Positions 44,340 through 53,511 of a stretch of DNA of 64,000 nt are shown piece by piece; the first letter of the stretch is position 1; every line of letters begins with the position of its first letter. The stretch is taken from contig JAEXZY010000120.1 in assembly GCA_023404955.1 (NCBI GenBank), positions 15,716-79,715 on the forward strand, read 5' to 3'. This DNA is from Actinomycetes bacterium (GTDB lineage: Bacteria; Actinomycetota; Actinomycetes; Mycobacteriales; Mycobacteriaceae). The position numbers and the translations under genes are program-made. The notes beneath the pieces were generated by a model. That model had not been told where the DNA came from. It worked only from the letters and a program-made list of their open reading frames with translations, and made no database searches.

Positions 44340-45341
44340 TCACGCCCGCACGAGGCTGAGCATCACGTCCGGACCGACCGGATGCATCCCGTCGAAGCGC
44401 CACCGGTGCGCCTGTCCGATGCTCGACACGCCGACGTCGTCGATCGCGGTGATCGGGCCACCGAGCAGAATCGGCGCGACATAGGCCAGGATTCGGTCGA
44501 TGACTCCCGCCCGCAGGAAGGCCCCGGCCAAGGTCGGGCCGCCTTCGACCAGCACGTCGGTGCGGTCCGACAACGCCTGGACCACTTCGTGCGGGTCGCG
44601 GGTCCGGATCACCATCGTGCGCGAATCGTCGTTGAGAACCGTTGCATCAGGCGAGATCTCACGCATCCCGACCACCACCCGCAGCGGCTGGTGCTCGGTG
44701 AGCGAGCCGTCGGGACGACGCGCGGTCAATGCCGGGTCGTCCGCGAACACCGTGCCGGTGCCCACGACGATCGCATCGGCGATCGCGCGACGCCGGTGCA
44801 CGTCGGCCCGGGCCGCCTCCCCGGTGATCCACCGGCTGGTGCCGTCGGCGGCCGCGCTGCGTCCGTCCACGCTCGCTGCGAATTTCCATGTCACATGCGG
44901 CATTCCGGTGCGCTGTTTGTGCAGCCACTCGCGCAGCGGGCCGCCCGACACGATCTCGGCGCCCACCCCCGCGGTGACAGTGACGCCCTCACGTGCCAAC
45001 CGGGCCGCCCCACCCGCGGCGACGGGATTCGGGTCCGGCACGGCAAAAACCACATTCGCGATCTGCGCGGCGAGCAGCGCATCCACACACGGCGGGGTGC
45101 GGCCGACGTGGTTGCACGGCTCGAGCGTCACCACCGCGGTACCACCGACGGCCCGCTCCCCTGCCCGGCGCAACGCCAACACCTCGGCGTGCGGGCCACC
45201 GGGCGGTTCCGTGGCACCCACGCCCGCGATCTCACCGTCGGCGTCCAGGATCACCGCGCCGACCGGCGGATTGGGATACGTTGTGCCCTTGACCTTTACA
45301 GCCTGCTCAACGGCCGCAGCCATCGCGGCGTCGAGGTTCAC
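44340..45341 (-). CDS. ribD: Bifunctional riboflavin deaminase/reductase RibD
   Basis: Deaminates the pyrimidine product of GTP cyclohydrolase II and then reduces its ribose ring. 333 residues (Rv1409, ribG). N-terminal deaminase: YPNPPVGAVILDADG, zinc ligands in GGPHAEVLALRRAG and LEPCNHVGRTPPC. C-terminal reductase: TWKFAASVDGRSAAADGTSRWITG, DAIVVGTGTVFADDPALTAR, VEGGPTLAGAFLR. Its ATG overlaps the rpe stop (ATGA), so it belongs to the fmt-rsmB-rpe-ribD transcript. Confidence 0.95.
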   Translation of the reverse strand: MNLDAAMAAAVEQAVKVKGTTYPNPPVGAVILDADGEIAGVGATEPPGGPHAEVLALRRAGERAVGGTAVVTLEPCNHVGRTPPCVDALLAAQIANVVFAVPDPNPVAAGGAARLAREGVTVTAGVGAEIVSGGPLREWLHKQRTGMPHVTWKFAASVDGRSAAADGTSRWITGEAARADVHRRRAIADAIVVGTGTVFADDPALTARRPDGSLTEHQPLRVVVGMREISPDATVLNDDSRTMVIRTRDPHEVVQALSDRTDVLVEGGPTLAGAFLRAGVIDRILAYVAPILLGGPITAIDDVGVSSIGQAHRWRFDGMHPVGPDVMLSLVRA

Positions 45342-46033
45342 GGCGTGAAGTGGCTGGCGGCCGCGGCGGCCTGGGCGCGCAGCGCCGTCACGGCGCGCGC
45401 GGGATCGTCGGCGCCGTAGACCGCAGACCCGGCGACGAAACAGTCCACCCCGGCCTCGGCCGCCGCCTCGATCGTGTCGGCGCCGATCCCGCCGTCGATC
45501 TCGACGAGCACGGTCAGTTCGCCGGAGTCGACCAGCCGGCGCACGATACCGACCTTGGGCAGCACCTCGGCGATGAACTTCTGCCCGCCGAATCCGGGCT
45601 CGACCGACATCACCAGCAGCGTGTCGAAGTCGCGCAGGATCTCCAGGTAGGGGTCGACGGGCGTACCGGGCTTGATGGCCAGACCCGCTTTGGCCCCGGC
45701 GGCGCGGATGTCGCGGGCCACGGCACGGGGATCGCCGGTGGCCTCGGCGTGGAAGGTGACGTTGTGGGCGCCCGCCTCGGCGTAGGGAGGCGCCCAGCGG
45801 CCCGGGTCCTCGATCATCAGGTGGCAGTCCATCGGGATGTCGGTCACCTCGAGCAGGGATTCGACCACGGGCAGGCCCAGGGTGAGATTGGGCACGAAGT
45901 GGTTGTCCATCACGTCGACGTGCACCCAGTCGGCACCCTCGATGGCGGCCACCTCGTCGGCGAGCCGGGCAAAGTCTGCGGCCAGAATCGACGGCGCGAT
46001 CATCGGGGCGGTGCGGGTGGACTGTCCGGGCAT
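45338..46033 (-). CDS. rpe: Ribulose-phosphate 3-epimerase
   Basis: Interconverts ribulose 5-phosphate and xylulose 5-phosphate, feeding both the pentose phosphate pathway and RibBA. 231 residues. Metal and catalytic motifs: IAPSILAADFARL, WVHVDVMDNHFVPNLTLG, MDCHLMIEDP, SVEPGFGGQKF and EIDGGIGADT. An internal start at MIAPSILAAD is possible, because the first ten residues are not conserved. It follows rsmB by 4 nt and overlaps ribD. Confidence 0.96.
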   Translation of the reverse strand: MPGQSTRTAPMIAPSILAADFARLADEVAAIEGADWVHVDVMDNHFVPNLTLGLPVVESLLEVTDIPMDCHLMIEDPGRWAPPYAEAGAHNVTFHAEATGDPRAVARDIRAAGAKAGLAIKPGTPVDPYLEILRDFDTLLVMSVEPGFGGQKFIAEVLPKVGIVRRLVDSGELTVLVEIDGGIGADTIEAAAEAGVDCFVAGSAVYGADDPARAVTALRAQAAAAASHFTP

Positions 46034-46037
46034 GGGA

Positions 46038-47447
46038 TCAGCCTATCGGGGGTCCGGTGACGCGAAGGGCGGCGGCGAACATCGCGTCGGTTCCGTGCCG
46101 GTGCGGCCACAACTGCGCCGACAACCCGTCACCGGTGTCGCCGGCCGGATCGAACAGCTCACGGGTGTCCAGCGCTTCGACGGGGTGGCGGCGCACCGCG
46201 TCGGCCACCACGCCGGTGGTCTCGGCCAGGTGCGGGGAACAGGTCGCGTACAGCACGACACCGCCGGGCCGCGTCAACCGGATCGCCGAGGCCAACAGCT
46301 CGCGCTGGAGTTTGGCCAGCGGAGCCACGTCGCCCGGGCGCCGGCGCCACCGCGCCTCGGGTCTGCGGCGCAGCGCGCCCAGCCCGGTGCAGGGTGCGTC
46401 GACGAGCACCCGGTCGAAACCGGGTGTCAGCCCGGGGTCTCGCCCGTCGACCCGAAGCACCTCGACGGGCAGGCCCGCGGTGTTCTGCTCGACCAGCTCG
46501 GCGCGTCGCGGTGTGGGCTCCACCGCCGTGACCTGGACGCCCGCCGGTTGGCCGAGTGCGGCGAGCAGCGCGGTCTTGCCGCCGGGCCCGGAGCACAGGT
46601 CCAGCCACCGGCCGTCGTCGGGGCCGTCGAGCGCGGCCAGCGTCAGCGCGCGCGCCACCAGCTGGCTGCCCTCGTCCTGCACCAGAGCCCGCCCGTCGCG
46701 TACCGCGGCGAGCGCACCGGGGTCGCCCTCGGTCAGATGCACGGCGTAGGGCGAGTATCGGCCGACGGTGCCGCCGACCTCCTCGGCCAACTCGGCGGCG
46801 GTCATCGCCCCGGGACGCGCCACCAGGTGCACTTCCGGGCGGGCGTCGTCGCTGGCCAGCAGGTCCGCCAGCTCCTGGGCACGGGCACCGAGGGCGTCGG
46901 CGAAAGCCTGTGCGACCCAACGCGGATGGGCGTGCACGAACGCCAGATGGCCGACCGGGTCGGTGGCGGCGGGCGGGGCCAGCTCGGCCACCCACGACGC
47001 TTCGTCGCGGCGGGCGATGGTGCGTAGCACGCCGTTCACGAAACCTGCTCGGGCCGTGTCGAATTCGATACCCGCCTGCTCCACCGTCGTCGACACCGCG
47101 GCGTGGTCTTCCACCCGGGTGCGCAGGATCTGGTAAGCGCCGAGGCGGAGCAGGTCGAGCAGCACGGGGTCGATGCGGTCGACCGGACGCCCCGCGGCGG
47201 CACCGATGATCGCGTCGAGCAACCCCTGCGCGCGGCACGTGCCGTAGGTCAGCTCGGTGGCGAACGCGGCGTCGCGGCCGGTGATCCCCCGCTCACGCAG
47301 CATCGCGGGCAGGGCGAGGTTCGCGTAGGCGTCGCGCTCCGAGACGGCGCGCAGCACGTCGAACGCGGCCCTGCGGGCCGGGTCCAGCGGTGTGCGCCGC
47401 TGCGGGCGGCGGTTCGACTGCCGAGGGGGTTTTCTCGGCCCGCTCAC
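46038..47447 (-). CDS. rsmB: 16S rRNA (cytosine-5)-methyltransferase, RsmB/Sun family
   Basis: 469 residues (Rv1407 counterpart). N-terminal NusB-like RNA-binding region (RRAAFDVLRAVSERDAYANL to about 150) followed by a SAM-dependent methyltransferase: LDLCSGPGGKTALLAAL, VDAPCTGLGALRRRPEARW with the first catalytic Cys, and YATCSPHLAETTGVV with the second. GTG at 47447 overlaps the fmt stop as GTGA. The frame extends 5' into fmt but without conservation. rsmB after fmt is a widespread arrangement. Confidence 0.94.
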   Translation of the reverse strand: MSGPRKPPRQSNRRPQRRTPLDPARRAAFDVLRAVSERDAYANLALPAMLRERGITGRDAAFATELTYGTCRAQGLLDAIIGAAAGRPVDRIDPVLLDLLRLGAYQILRTRVEDHAAVSTTVEQAGIEFDTARAGFVNGVLRTIARRDEASWVAELAPPAATDPVGHLAFVHAHPRWVAQAFADALGARAQELADLLASDDARPEVHLVARPGAMTAAELAEEVGGTVGRYSPYAVHLTEGDPGALAAVRDGRALVQDEGSQLVARALTLAALDGPDDGRWLDLCSGPGGKTALLAALGQPAGVQVTAVEPTPRRAELVEQNTAGLPVEVLRVDGRDPGLTPGFDRVLVDAPCTGLGALRRRPEARWRRRPGDVAPLAKLQRELLASAIRLTRPGGVVLYATCSPHLAETTGVVADAVRRHPVEALDTRELFDPAGDTGDGLSAQLWPHRHGTDAMFAAALRVTGPPIG

Positions 47448-48370
47448 CGCAGCGCTCCGATCTCGTCGAGGCGCGCGCCGCGTGCCCAGTCGGCGGCGTT
47501 CATCGGCTTCTTGCCGGGCGGTTGCACGGTGTGCAGTTCGACGGCGTCGGTGCCGGTTCCCACGAGCACGCGCTTCTTCTCGATTCCGAGCTGGCCTGGC
47601 GCGAGATCGCTGCGCTCCGCGACCGTCACCGGGCCGATCTTGACGCGCTGCTCGCCGATCATCGTCCACGCTCCCGGGTTCGGGGTCACGGCGCGGACTC
47701 GCCGGTCCACGACGTGGGCGGGCAGGTCCCACCGGACCCGGGCGTCCTCGACCGTGATCTTGGGCGCGACGCTGATGCCCTCGGTCGGCTGCGGGACCGC
47801 GGAGAGCGTGCCGTCGGCGATTCCGTCCATGGTGGCCTCGAGCAGGCCGGCGCCCGAGTCGGCCAGCCGCGCGAGGAGGTCGCCCGCGGTGTCACGGGGC
47901 GTGATGGTCTCGGTGACGACGCCGTACACCGGTCCCGAGTCCAGGCTCGGCTCGATCTGGAACGTGGTGGCTCCGGTGACGGTGTCCCCGGCGGCGATCG
48001 CGGCCTGCACCGGCGCCGCCCCACGCCACGCCGGCAACAGCGAGAAGTGCAGGTTCACCCAGCCGTGGGCGGGCACACCGAGCAGGGCGTCGCCGAGCAG
48101 CGCGCCGTACGCGACCACGGCGCAGCAGTCCGGTGCCAGCGCGGCCAGTTCCGCGACGAACTCCGGCGAGTTGGGGCGGGCGGGGCGCAACACCGGGACG
48201 CCCGCATCGAGTGCGAGCTGCGCCACCGGGGACGGGGTCGGGGTGCCACGCCGGCCGGCCGCGGCGTCGGGGCGCGTCAGGACCGCGATCACCTCGTGGC
48301 GGGGCGACGAGAGGAGGCGACGCAGGGACGGGAGAGCCGGCTCCGGGGTGCCGGCGAAGACGAGACGCAC
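47444..48370 (-). CDS. fmt: Methionyl-tRNA formyltransferase
   Basis: Formylates initiator Met-tRNA; 308 residues. MRLVFAGTPEPALPSLRRLL at the N-terminus, the catalytic region VAYGALLGDALLGVPAHGWV followed by NLHFSLLPAWRGAAPVQAAI (Asn, His) and later EPSLDSGPVYG (Asp region). C-terminal OB-fold begins near residue 205. It overlaps rsmB downstream; the LemA gene upstream ends 4 nt before its ATG. Confidence 0.96.
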   Translation of the reverse strand: MRLVFAGTPEPALPSLRRLLSSPRHEVIAVLTRPDAAAGRRGTPTPSPVAQLALDAGVPVLRPARPNSPEFVAELAALAPDCCAVVAYGALLGDALLGVPAHGWVNLHFSLLPAWRGAAPVQAAIAAGDTVTGATTFQIEPSLDSGPVYGVVTETITPRDTAGDLLARLADSGAGLLEATMDGIADGTLSAVPQPTEGISVAPKITVEDARVRWDLPAHVVDRRVRAVTPNPGAWTMIGEQRVKIGPVTVAERSDLAPGQLGIEKKRVLVGTGTDAVELHTVQPPGKKPMNAADWARGARLDEIGALR

Positions 48371-48374
48371 CGGG

Positions 48375-48926
48375 TCAGTCTAGGAACCGGCTACCGGCGA
48401 TCTGGTAGTACTCCTTCTCGCCCACCCCGCTCACCGGGGCGACGAACATCCACGGGATCGTGCCGAGCAGCCGGTTCAGGGTGGCGACCGAGTCGTTGTA
48501 GTACTGACGCGCGAACGCCAGCTTGTCCTCGGTGTCGGCGAGGTTGCGTTGCAGATCGAGGAAGTTGGCCGACGAACTCAGCTGCGGTGAGGTCTGCCCG
48601 AGGCTCAGCAGCGGTGTCAGTGCGGCGTCGAGTTGCCGCTCGGCTGCGCTGCGCTGTGCCACCGAGCGCCCTGCGGTCGCCGAGGTCAGCGCCTCCCGGG
48701 CGTCGGTGACGCGGTCCAGCACGTCCTTCTCGTGCGCGGCGTAGGTCGCCACGGTGTGCACGAGGCTGGGTATCAGCGATGCCCGCCGGGTCAGTTCGAC
48801 GTCGATGCCCGCCAGCGCCTCGGCGACACGGACGTCGGCCGATCGGATCTTGTTGTAGCCGGCCACATATCCGACCAGGATCAGCAGAACCAGCACCAGC
48901 ACGATGCCGAGCACGACACTCACCAT
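48375..48926 (-). CDS. LemA family protein
   Basis: 183 residues. One N-terminal membrane helix (VVLGIVLVLVLLILVGYVAGY) followed by the LemA helical domain: YNKIRSADVRVAEALAGIDV, LTRRASLIPSLVHTVATYA, HEKDVLDRVTDAREAL and ARQYYNDSVATLN. LemA proteins are membrane-anchored helical bundles of unclear function. The ATG lies 7 nt inside the end of the DUF2207 gene, so the two are translated together, a partnership common in actinobacteria. Confidence 0.92.
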   Translation of the reverse strand: MVSVVLGIVLVLVLLILVGYVAGYNKIRSADVRVAEALAGIDVELTRRASLIPSLVHTVATYAAHEKDVLDRVTDAREALTSATAGRSVAQRSAAERQLDAALTPLLSLGQTSPQLSSSANFLDLQRNLADTEDKLAFARQYYNDSVATLNRLLGTIPWMFVAPVSGVGEKEYYQIAGSRFLD

Positions 48927-50758
48927 GATCCGCCTCCTCCGCCGCCGCCCCCGCCGCCGCCTCCACCGCTGAAGCCGCCGCCCCCACCCGACGAGGACGA
49001 CGAGGAGGACGACGACTGCGAGGCGGTGTAGGCGCCGATCGACGAGGACAACGCCGATTCGAAACTGTCGAAGTTCGCGCCCCCCGAGCTACTGGCCGCC
49101 GACCACGATGTCGACGGACCCGAGGTGACATACCAATCCGGTTGCGGTGCAGCGATGTTGGTGTAGGCCTGATACTTCTTGGCCCACGCCGCGGCCACTC
49201 CACCGGCGACTGCGAACGGGATGTAGGCCGTGTACAGATCGCGCCGGGCGGAGAAGTCGAAGCGGGTCTCCGCCGAGTCGGTGGCGAGTACGCGATGGAA
49301 TCCGCCGGCGCGCGACCACAGTTCGCGCCCCGCCGCGGTACGCCGGGAGCCCACCCCGTCTCGCCACGACACCGCCGACAGCAGGAAGAACACCGCGAAC
49401 GGCAACGCCCACAGCGTGATCGAGAACCCCCAGCGGAAGAATCCGCAGACCATCAGCAGGAACGCGACCGCGTTGGCCGCACGCAACCACAGCTCCTTCT
49501 TGCGTGCTACCAGCAGGCCCTCATCGCGGGCCCACGCGTGCACGGCCTTGGTCATGTCTTCCTTGGCCTTGCTCAGTTTCTGACCCGACTTCACGGTCTT
49601 CTTCGCCGTGAACTCACTGCCGGAATTCATCAGCTTGAGCCGAGACGCGACAGCCAGGCTGACCGGGTCCAACCCGAACCACTCGCCGGGATCGGCGATG
49701 CTGCGCAGTTTCCATTCCTTGTCGCCGAGCTGTTGCAGCGTGATGAGTTTGCGCTCGGCGAGGTAGAACAGCGTCGCGGTCAGCCCGTGTTTGGGTACGG
49801 ACTCGGTGCGGATGTACTCGACCTGTACCGGCCCGAGTCCGGGCGGCGGTGCGTACTGCAGCGGGAAGCCCGGCGACGGTTCGAGCACTCTGCGCAACCA
49901 CAGCACCGCCCCGGCACCGCTGGCGAGGGTGAGGCCGAGCAGCCAGAAGACGCCGGTGACCGATTGTCCGAGGATGCGGTCCCACGTGTACGGCCACGGC
50001 AGCGTGGAACGGGCAGGCGTCGGCACGTCCACACCCGCCCGCAGCGTGACCGGCGTGCGGGGCGGCAGTTGTGACGCGGTGGCCACCACGGTGTCGCCGG
50101 TCGCGCGCAGCTCGTCGCATGTCCGTCCGACACCGGTCCCGACCGAACACTGCACCGCGCCGACGCCGCCGGGCAGCGTCACGGAGATCTGCGCGCGATC
50201 GATGCGGTTGTTCCAGGACGGCGCGACGACATTCCAGAAGAACACCGACGGTGAACTGTCCGGTGCACCGACGGTCTGGGCGAATTGGCGGTCGGCACCG
50301 GTGGATCCGGGGTCCAGGACCCCACGGATGCGGTAGGCGATCTCGAAGACATGGGCGCCGTCGGACAGGGTGCGGTCGGGGTCACCGATCTTCGCGACAC
50401 TGAAACGCCTGCCGTCCTCCCACAGCATCTGGTAGGGCACCGGCGCGCCATCGAGCTGGATCGAGGTGACATCCGGCGGCTGACGGATGTGAGAGTCATT
50501 GCGGTTGGCCACATCCCAGTACCGGAAGATCCCGTGCCGATCCGTGGTGTAGACCTGCGCGGTGATGGTCTCGACCGCGGTCATGTCGCCGGCCGCGTCG
50601 ACCGTCGCGGCCATCCGGAAATCGCTGATGACCACGGGATCCTCAGGCGGCGGGCCGTCGGTGCCGCCGCCGGTGAACAGCAGCGGCCACAGCAGCCCGA
50701 ATGCAATGAGCACCAGCGGGATCGACGCCTGGGCCAGCCGCCGGACGGACATGGGCAT
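48920..50758 (-). CDS. DUF2207 domain membrane protein with Ser/Gly-rich tail
   Basis: 612 residues. N-terminal signal/anchor helix (IPLVLIAFGLLWPLLF), then an extracytoplasmic beta-rich DUF2207 region (ISDFRMAATVDAAGDMTAVE, YTTDRHGIFRYWDV), a helix near 270 (GVFWLLGLTLASGAGAVLWL), a cytoplasmic winged-helix-like part (FYLAERKLITLQQLGDKEWK), and paired helices near 440-475. The last 60 residues are Ser runs followed by an almost pure Gly tract ending GGSW. Function unknown; the family always travels with LemA. ATG at 50758 shares one base with the priA stop (TGATG). Confidence 0.88.
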   Translation of the reverse strand: MPMSVRRLAQASIPLVLIAFGLLWPLLFTGGGTDGPPPEDPVVISDFRMAATVDAAGDMTAVETITAQVYTTDRHGIFRYWDVANRNDSHIRQPPDVTSIQLDGAPVPYQMLWEDGRRFSVAKIGDPDRTLSDGAHVFEIAYRIRGVLDPGSTGADRQFAQTVGAPDSSPSVFFWNVVAPSWNNRIDRAQISVTLPGGVGAVQCSVGTGVGRTCDELRATGDTVVATASQLPPRTPVTLRAGVDVPTPARSTLPWPYTWDRILGQSVTGVFWLLGLTLASGAGAVLWLRRVLEPSPGFPLQYAPPPGLGPVQVEYIRTESVPKHGLTATLFYLAERKLITLQQLGDKEWKLRSIADPGEWFGLDPVSLAVASRLKLMNSGSEFTAKKTVKSGQKLSKAKEDMTKAVHAWARDEGLLVARKKELWLRAANAVAFLLMVCGFFRWGFSITLWALPFAVFFLLSAVSWRDGVGSRRTAAGRELWSRAGGFHRVLATDSAETRFDFSARRDLYTAYIPFAVAGGVAAAWAKKYQAYTNIAAPQPDWYVTSGPSTSWSAASSSGGANFDSFESALSSSIGAYTASQSSSSSSSSSGGGGGFSGGGGGGGGGGGGGSW

Positions 50759-52758
50759 CACCCTATGTGCAACGGGTCGATCTGGATACGTACCGGCTCG
50801 TGGTCGTGGCGCGCGCTGTGTACCGCGGTGGCTTTGCGCAGAGCCGCGGCGAGTGCCAGGCCGTCGGATCGGGCCGCCCGTACGAGCATTCGGATCACGG
50901 GGTGCTCGGGTGCGACGCCGGGCGGGCGGCGGGCACCCACCGGCAGATCCACCGGGCCGAGTAGGGCCGCGCCCGCGGGCAGGTCGGCGTTGTCGAGCAG
51001 CGCGTGCACGGCGTCGGCGGTGCCGTCGACGGCGGCCATGTGCACCGCAGGCGGGAGCCCCACCTCCGCACGCGCCTCGAGTTCGTCGTCGGCGTGGCCG
51101 ACAGGATCCCAGCGGATCAACGACTGCACGGTCGGGATCGCCGACTCGGCGACCACCACCACCGCTCCCCCGTCCGCCCGGCGGCGAACCAGGGCCGCCG
51201 CCGACATCCACCGGCGCAGCGTGTCCTCGGCCGCGCGAAGGTCCTGACGGCCCAGCAAGGCCCAGCTGTCGAGCAGCAACGCCGCCCCGTAACCGCCGGC
51301 CGCGACGGGTTCGACGCCAGGGGTGGCCACCACGACCGCCCCACGGTCTGGCACGGACTCCACCACGGCGTCGCCGCCGGAGGTGACCACCGCGACGCCG
51401 GGGAACGCCCGGCCCAGTTCCTCGGCCGTGCGTCGAGCCCCGACCACCACCGCGCGCACCGCGTCGGACCCGCATCGCGCGCAGCGCAGCGCGAGCTCCT
51501 CGCGTCCGCACCACCGGCAGACCGCGCCGGCCGCGTCTCCGCTGGCCAGCGACAGCGGTCCGGTGCAGTGCCGGCAGCGCGCGACGGTGCGGCAGCGGGC
51601 GCACGACAGCGCAGGCACGTATCCGCGGCGCGGCACCTGCACCAGCACCGGGGCGTCGGCTTTCAGGGCGGCGCGGGCGGCGTCGAGTGCCACCGAGGGC
51701 AGCCGCGCCGTGCGCGCGGCAGCGTCGCGCTCCTGGGCGTAGGCGCTGTCCTCGAGGGCGATCACCCGCGGTGAGCACGTCCGGACCGTCTGTCGGGGCG
51801 CTGTCAGGTCGTGCGCCCAGCGGCTGCGCACCAGCGCCTGCGCCTCGGCGGTCCGCGCGTAACCTCCGATCACCGCGGCGCAGCGCACCTGGTGCGCACG
51901 CAGCATCGCGACCTCCCGGGCGTGCGGGTACGGGGCGCGCGGCTCGGCCAGCGAATCGTCGCCGTCGTCCCACATCAGGACCAGGCCCAGGTCGGCCACC
52001 GGCGCGAACACAGCGCTGCGCGTCCCGATGACCACCCGGGCGTCGCCGCGCAGCACCGCAAGCCACCGTCGATACCGCTCCGAGGGGCCCAACCCGGCCG
52101 ACAGGGCCACCACCCGCTGGGGATCGACGAGCTCACCGCACGCCGCGGTCAACCGGTCGACGTCGCGCTGATCGGGCACCACGGCGAGTACCGACCGGCC
52201 GGCGTGCGCGGTCACGGCGGCCGCCTCGGCCAGCCGCGCAGGCCACGCGTCGCCCGGCAGCGCCTGCCAGACCGCGCGGGCGGCGCGGCCGTCCCGCAGC
52301 GCGGCGATGAACTGCGCACCGCCGCTGTACGCCGACCACGCCGCGGCGTCGACGTCGGTGGCGACGAACGGGCCGAGCGGCACCGGCGGCTTCTTCTCGA
52401 CGGTCGCGTGCCGCGGCGGGATCGCCAGCCGCAGCACGTCGGCGCGGGTTCCGGCGTAGCGCGCAGCGACGGCGTCGACGAGCCGGCGCACGTCGTGTGT
52501 GAGCACCGGCTGGGCGGACACCACCTTGTCCAGCCAGCCGAGCCGGCCGGCGTGGTCGGTCTCCGACCGGCGTTCCAGCACGAACGCGTCGACCAGCCGG
52601 CCGTTGAACCGGACCTTGACGCGGACACCGGGCTGCGCATCGTCGGACATCTCGGCGGCCACCAGGTAGTCGAACTCCCGGTCCAGGTGCGGCACCGTGA
52701 GCATCGGCAGCACCCGCGCGATGGGCTCGTGCTCGGCTGCCTGCCGTCCGACGGTCAC
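50758..52758 (-). CDS. priA: Probable replication restart protein PriA, helicase motifs degenerate
   Basis: 666 residues (Rv1402 counterpart). The N-terminal DNA-binding domain (VLPMLTVPHLDREFDYLV, GVRVKVRFNGRLVDAFVL) and the zinc-binding region (CARCRTVARCRHC, CRWCGREELALRCARCG, eight Cys) are complete. The helicase core is not: no Walker A GKT is found where expected (AQFIAALRDGRAARAVWQAL), and the DEEH box is replaced by LMWDDGDDSL. This ATPase-dead form is general in actinobacteria to my knowledge, so it is not a local pseudogene. Probably a structural loader for restart. Linked by 4-nt and 1-nt overlaps to the lysoplasmalogenase and DUF2207 genes. Confidence 0.93.
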   Translation of the reverse strand: MTVGRQAAEHEPIARVLPMLTVPHLDREFDYLVAAEMSDDAQPGVRVKVRFNGRLVDAFVLERRSETDHAGRLGWLDKVVSAQPVLTHDVRRLVDAVAARYAGTRADVLRLAIPPRHATVEKKPPVPLGPFVATDVDAAAWSAYSGGAQFIAALRDGRAARAVWQALPGDAWPARLAEAAAVTAHAGRSVLAVVPDQRDVDRLTAACGELVDPQRVVALSAGLGPSERYRRWLAVLRGDARVVIGTRSAVFAPVADLGLVLMWDDGDDSLAEPRAPYPHAREVAMLRAHQVRCAAVIGGYARTAEAQALVRSRWAHDLTAPRQTVRTCSPRVIALEDSAYAQERDAAARTARLPSVALDAARAALKADAPVLVQVPRRGYVPALSCARCRTVARCRHCTGPLSLASGDAAGAVCRWCGREELALRCARCGSDAVRAVVVGARRTAEELGRAFPGVAVVTSGGDAVVESVPDRGAVVVATPGVEPVAAGGYGAALLLDSWALLGRQDLRAAEDTLRRWMSAAALVRRRADGGAVVVVAESAIPTVQSLIRWDPVGHADDELEARAEVGLPPAVHMAAVDGTADAVHALLDNADLPAGAALLGPVDLPVGARRPPGVAPEHPVIRMLVRAARSDGLALAAALRKATAVHSARHDHEPVRIQIDPLHIG

Positions 52759-53468
52759 TCCGCAGGTCTAGCAGAGGGCTCGGACGACCGGCCGAACAGC
52801 ACGCCCGCGCTGATCAGCAGCAGCGATGCGGCATAGACCCACCAAATCGGCACCGCCAGCGTCTCGTCCCCCAGCACGAACCGGCCGATGCCGATCATCG
52901 CGTCGGACACCGCGAAGCAGACCGCGCCGAGGGCAGTCCAGGGCGTCGGCAGGTCGGCGAGCAGCGCGGTGCACACCATCGCCCCCAGCACCGCTATGTA
53001 CGCGGTCACCGGAACCGCCATCCCGTCGGCGACCAGCCGCGGCCAGAACCACACCAGCAACGCCGCGCAGGCCAGCACGGTCACCGCGGCGGCGGCCCGG
53101 CGGACCGGGGTGGCCCGCACCAGCGGCCAGAGCAGGACGAGGAAGCACACGTGAGCCACCAGGAACGCGGCCAGCCCCAGCACGAATGACGGCTCCCACC
53201 ACGGCATCGCCAGCAGGAAGTCACCGGCGGCGGAGAACAACAGCGCACCCACCAGCCAGCGCCGTTCGCGGGCGATGGGGTGGGTGAGCGCCGCGGCGGC
53301 GAGCAAGACCGCGGCCAGCGCCTTCACCGCGGGCTGGGCGCCGAACCGTCCGGTGAGCTCCGTTCCCGCCGGCACCTGCGTCGCGGTGACGATCAGGAAC
53401 ACCCCGTAGGCTGCGGCCACCACGGCCGCGGCTCCCCACAGGGCGGTACGGCGCCGGGTCGTCGTCAC
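52755..53468 (-). CDS. YhhN family protein, lysoplasmalogenase-like
   Basis: 237 residues with about eight membrane helices (Rv1401 counterpart). Family features: AVKALAAVLLAAAALTHP, LVGALLFSAAGDFLLAMPWW (conserved SxxGD), LAAFLVAHVCFLVLLW and AVCFAVSDAMIGIGRFV with the conserved SD. Animal homologues (TMEM86) hydrolyse lysoplasmalogen; the bacterial substrate is uncertain. GTG 53468 chosen because a TAGGTT -10 box ends 8 nt upstream; longer frames run into the divergent lipase gene. Stop overlaps priA (GTGA). Confidence 0.85.
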   Translation of the reverse strand: MTTTRRRTALWGAAAVVAAAYGVFLIVTATQVPAGTELTGRFGAQPAVKALAAVLLAAAALTHPIARERRWLVGALLFSAAGDFLLAMPWWEPSFVLGLAAFLVAHVCFLVLLWPLVRATPVRRAAAAVTVLACAALLVWFWPRLVADGMAVPVTAYIAVLGAMVCTALLADLPTPWTALGAVCFAVSDAMIGIGRFVLGDETLAVPIWWVYAASLLLISAGVLFGRSSEPSARPAE

Positions 53469-53476
53469 AGGCAGAG

Positions 53477-53482
53477 AACCTA
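53477..53482 (-). promoter_or_regulatory. -10 element of the YhhN-priA transcript
   Basis: TAGGTT (TANNNT), minus strand, ends 8 nt before GTG 53468. Divergent from the lipase promoter 17 bp away. Confidence 0.45.
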
Positions 53483-53498
53483 CTAAAACCGCGGCGGC

Positions 53499-53504
53499 TA
53501 CCGT
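53499..53504 (+). promoter_or_regulatory. -10 element of a probable leaderless lipase promoter
   Basis: TACCGT (TANNNT) ends 7 nt before ATG 53512, with no RBS in between. Confidence 0.45.
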
Positions 53505-53511
53505 GTGGGCC

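Noticed and set aside
50759..52066. Open continuation of the DUF2207 frame over priA (to about 1048 residues)
   Set aside because: The sequence is Arg/Gly/Ala-rich out-of-phase translation of priA; conserved DUF2207 sequence starts at 50758 right at the priA stop.
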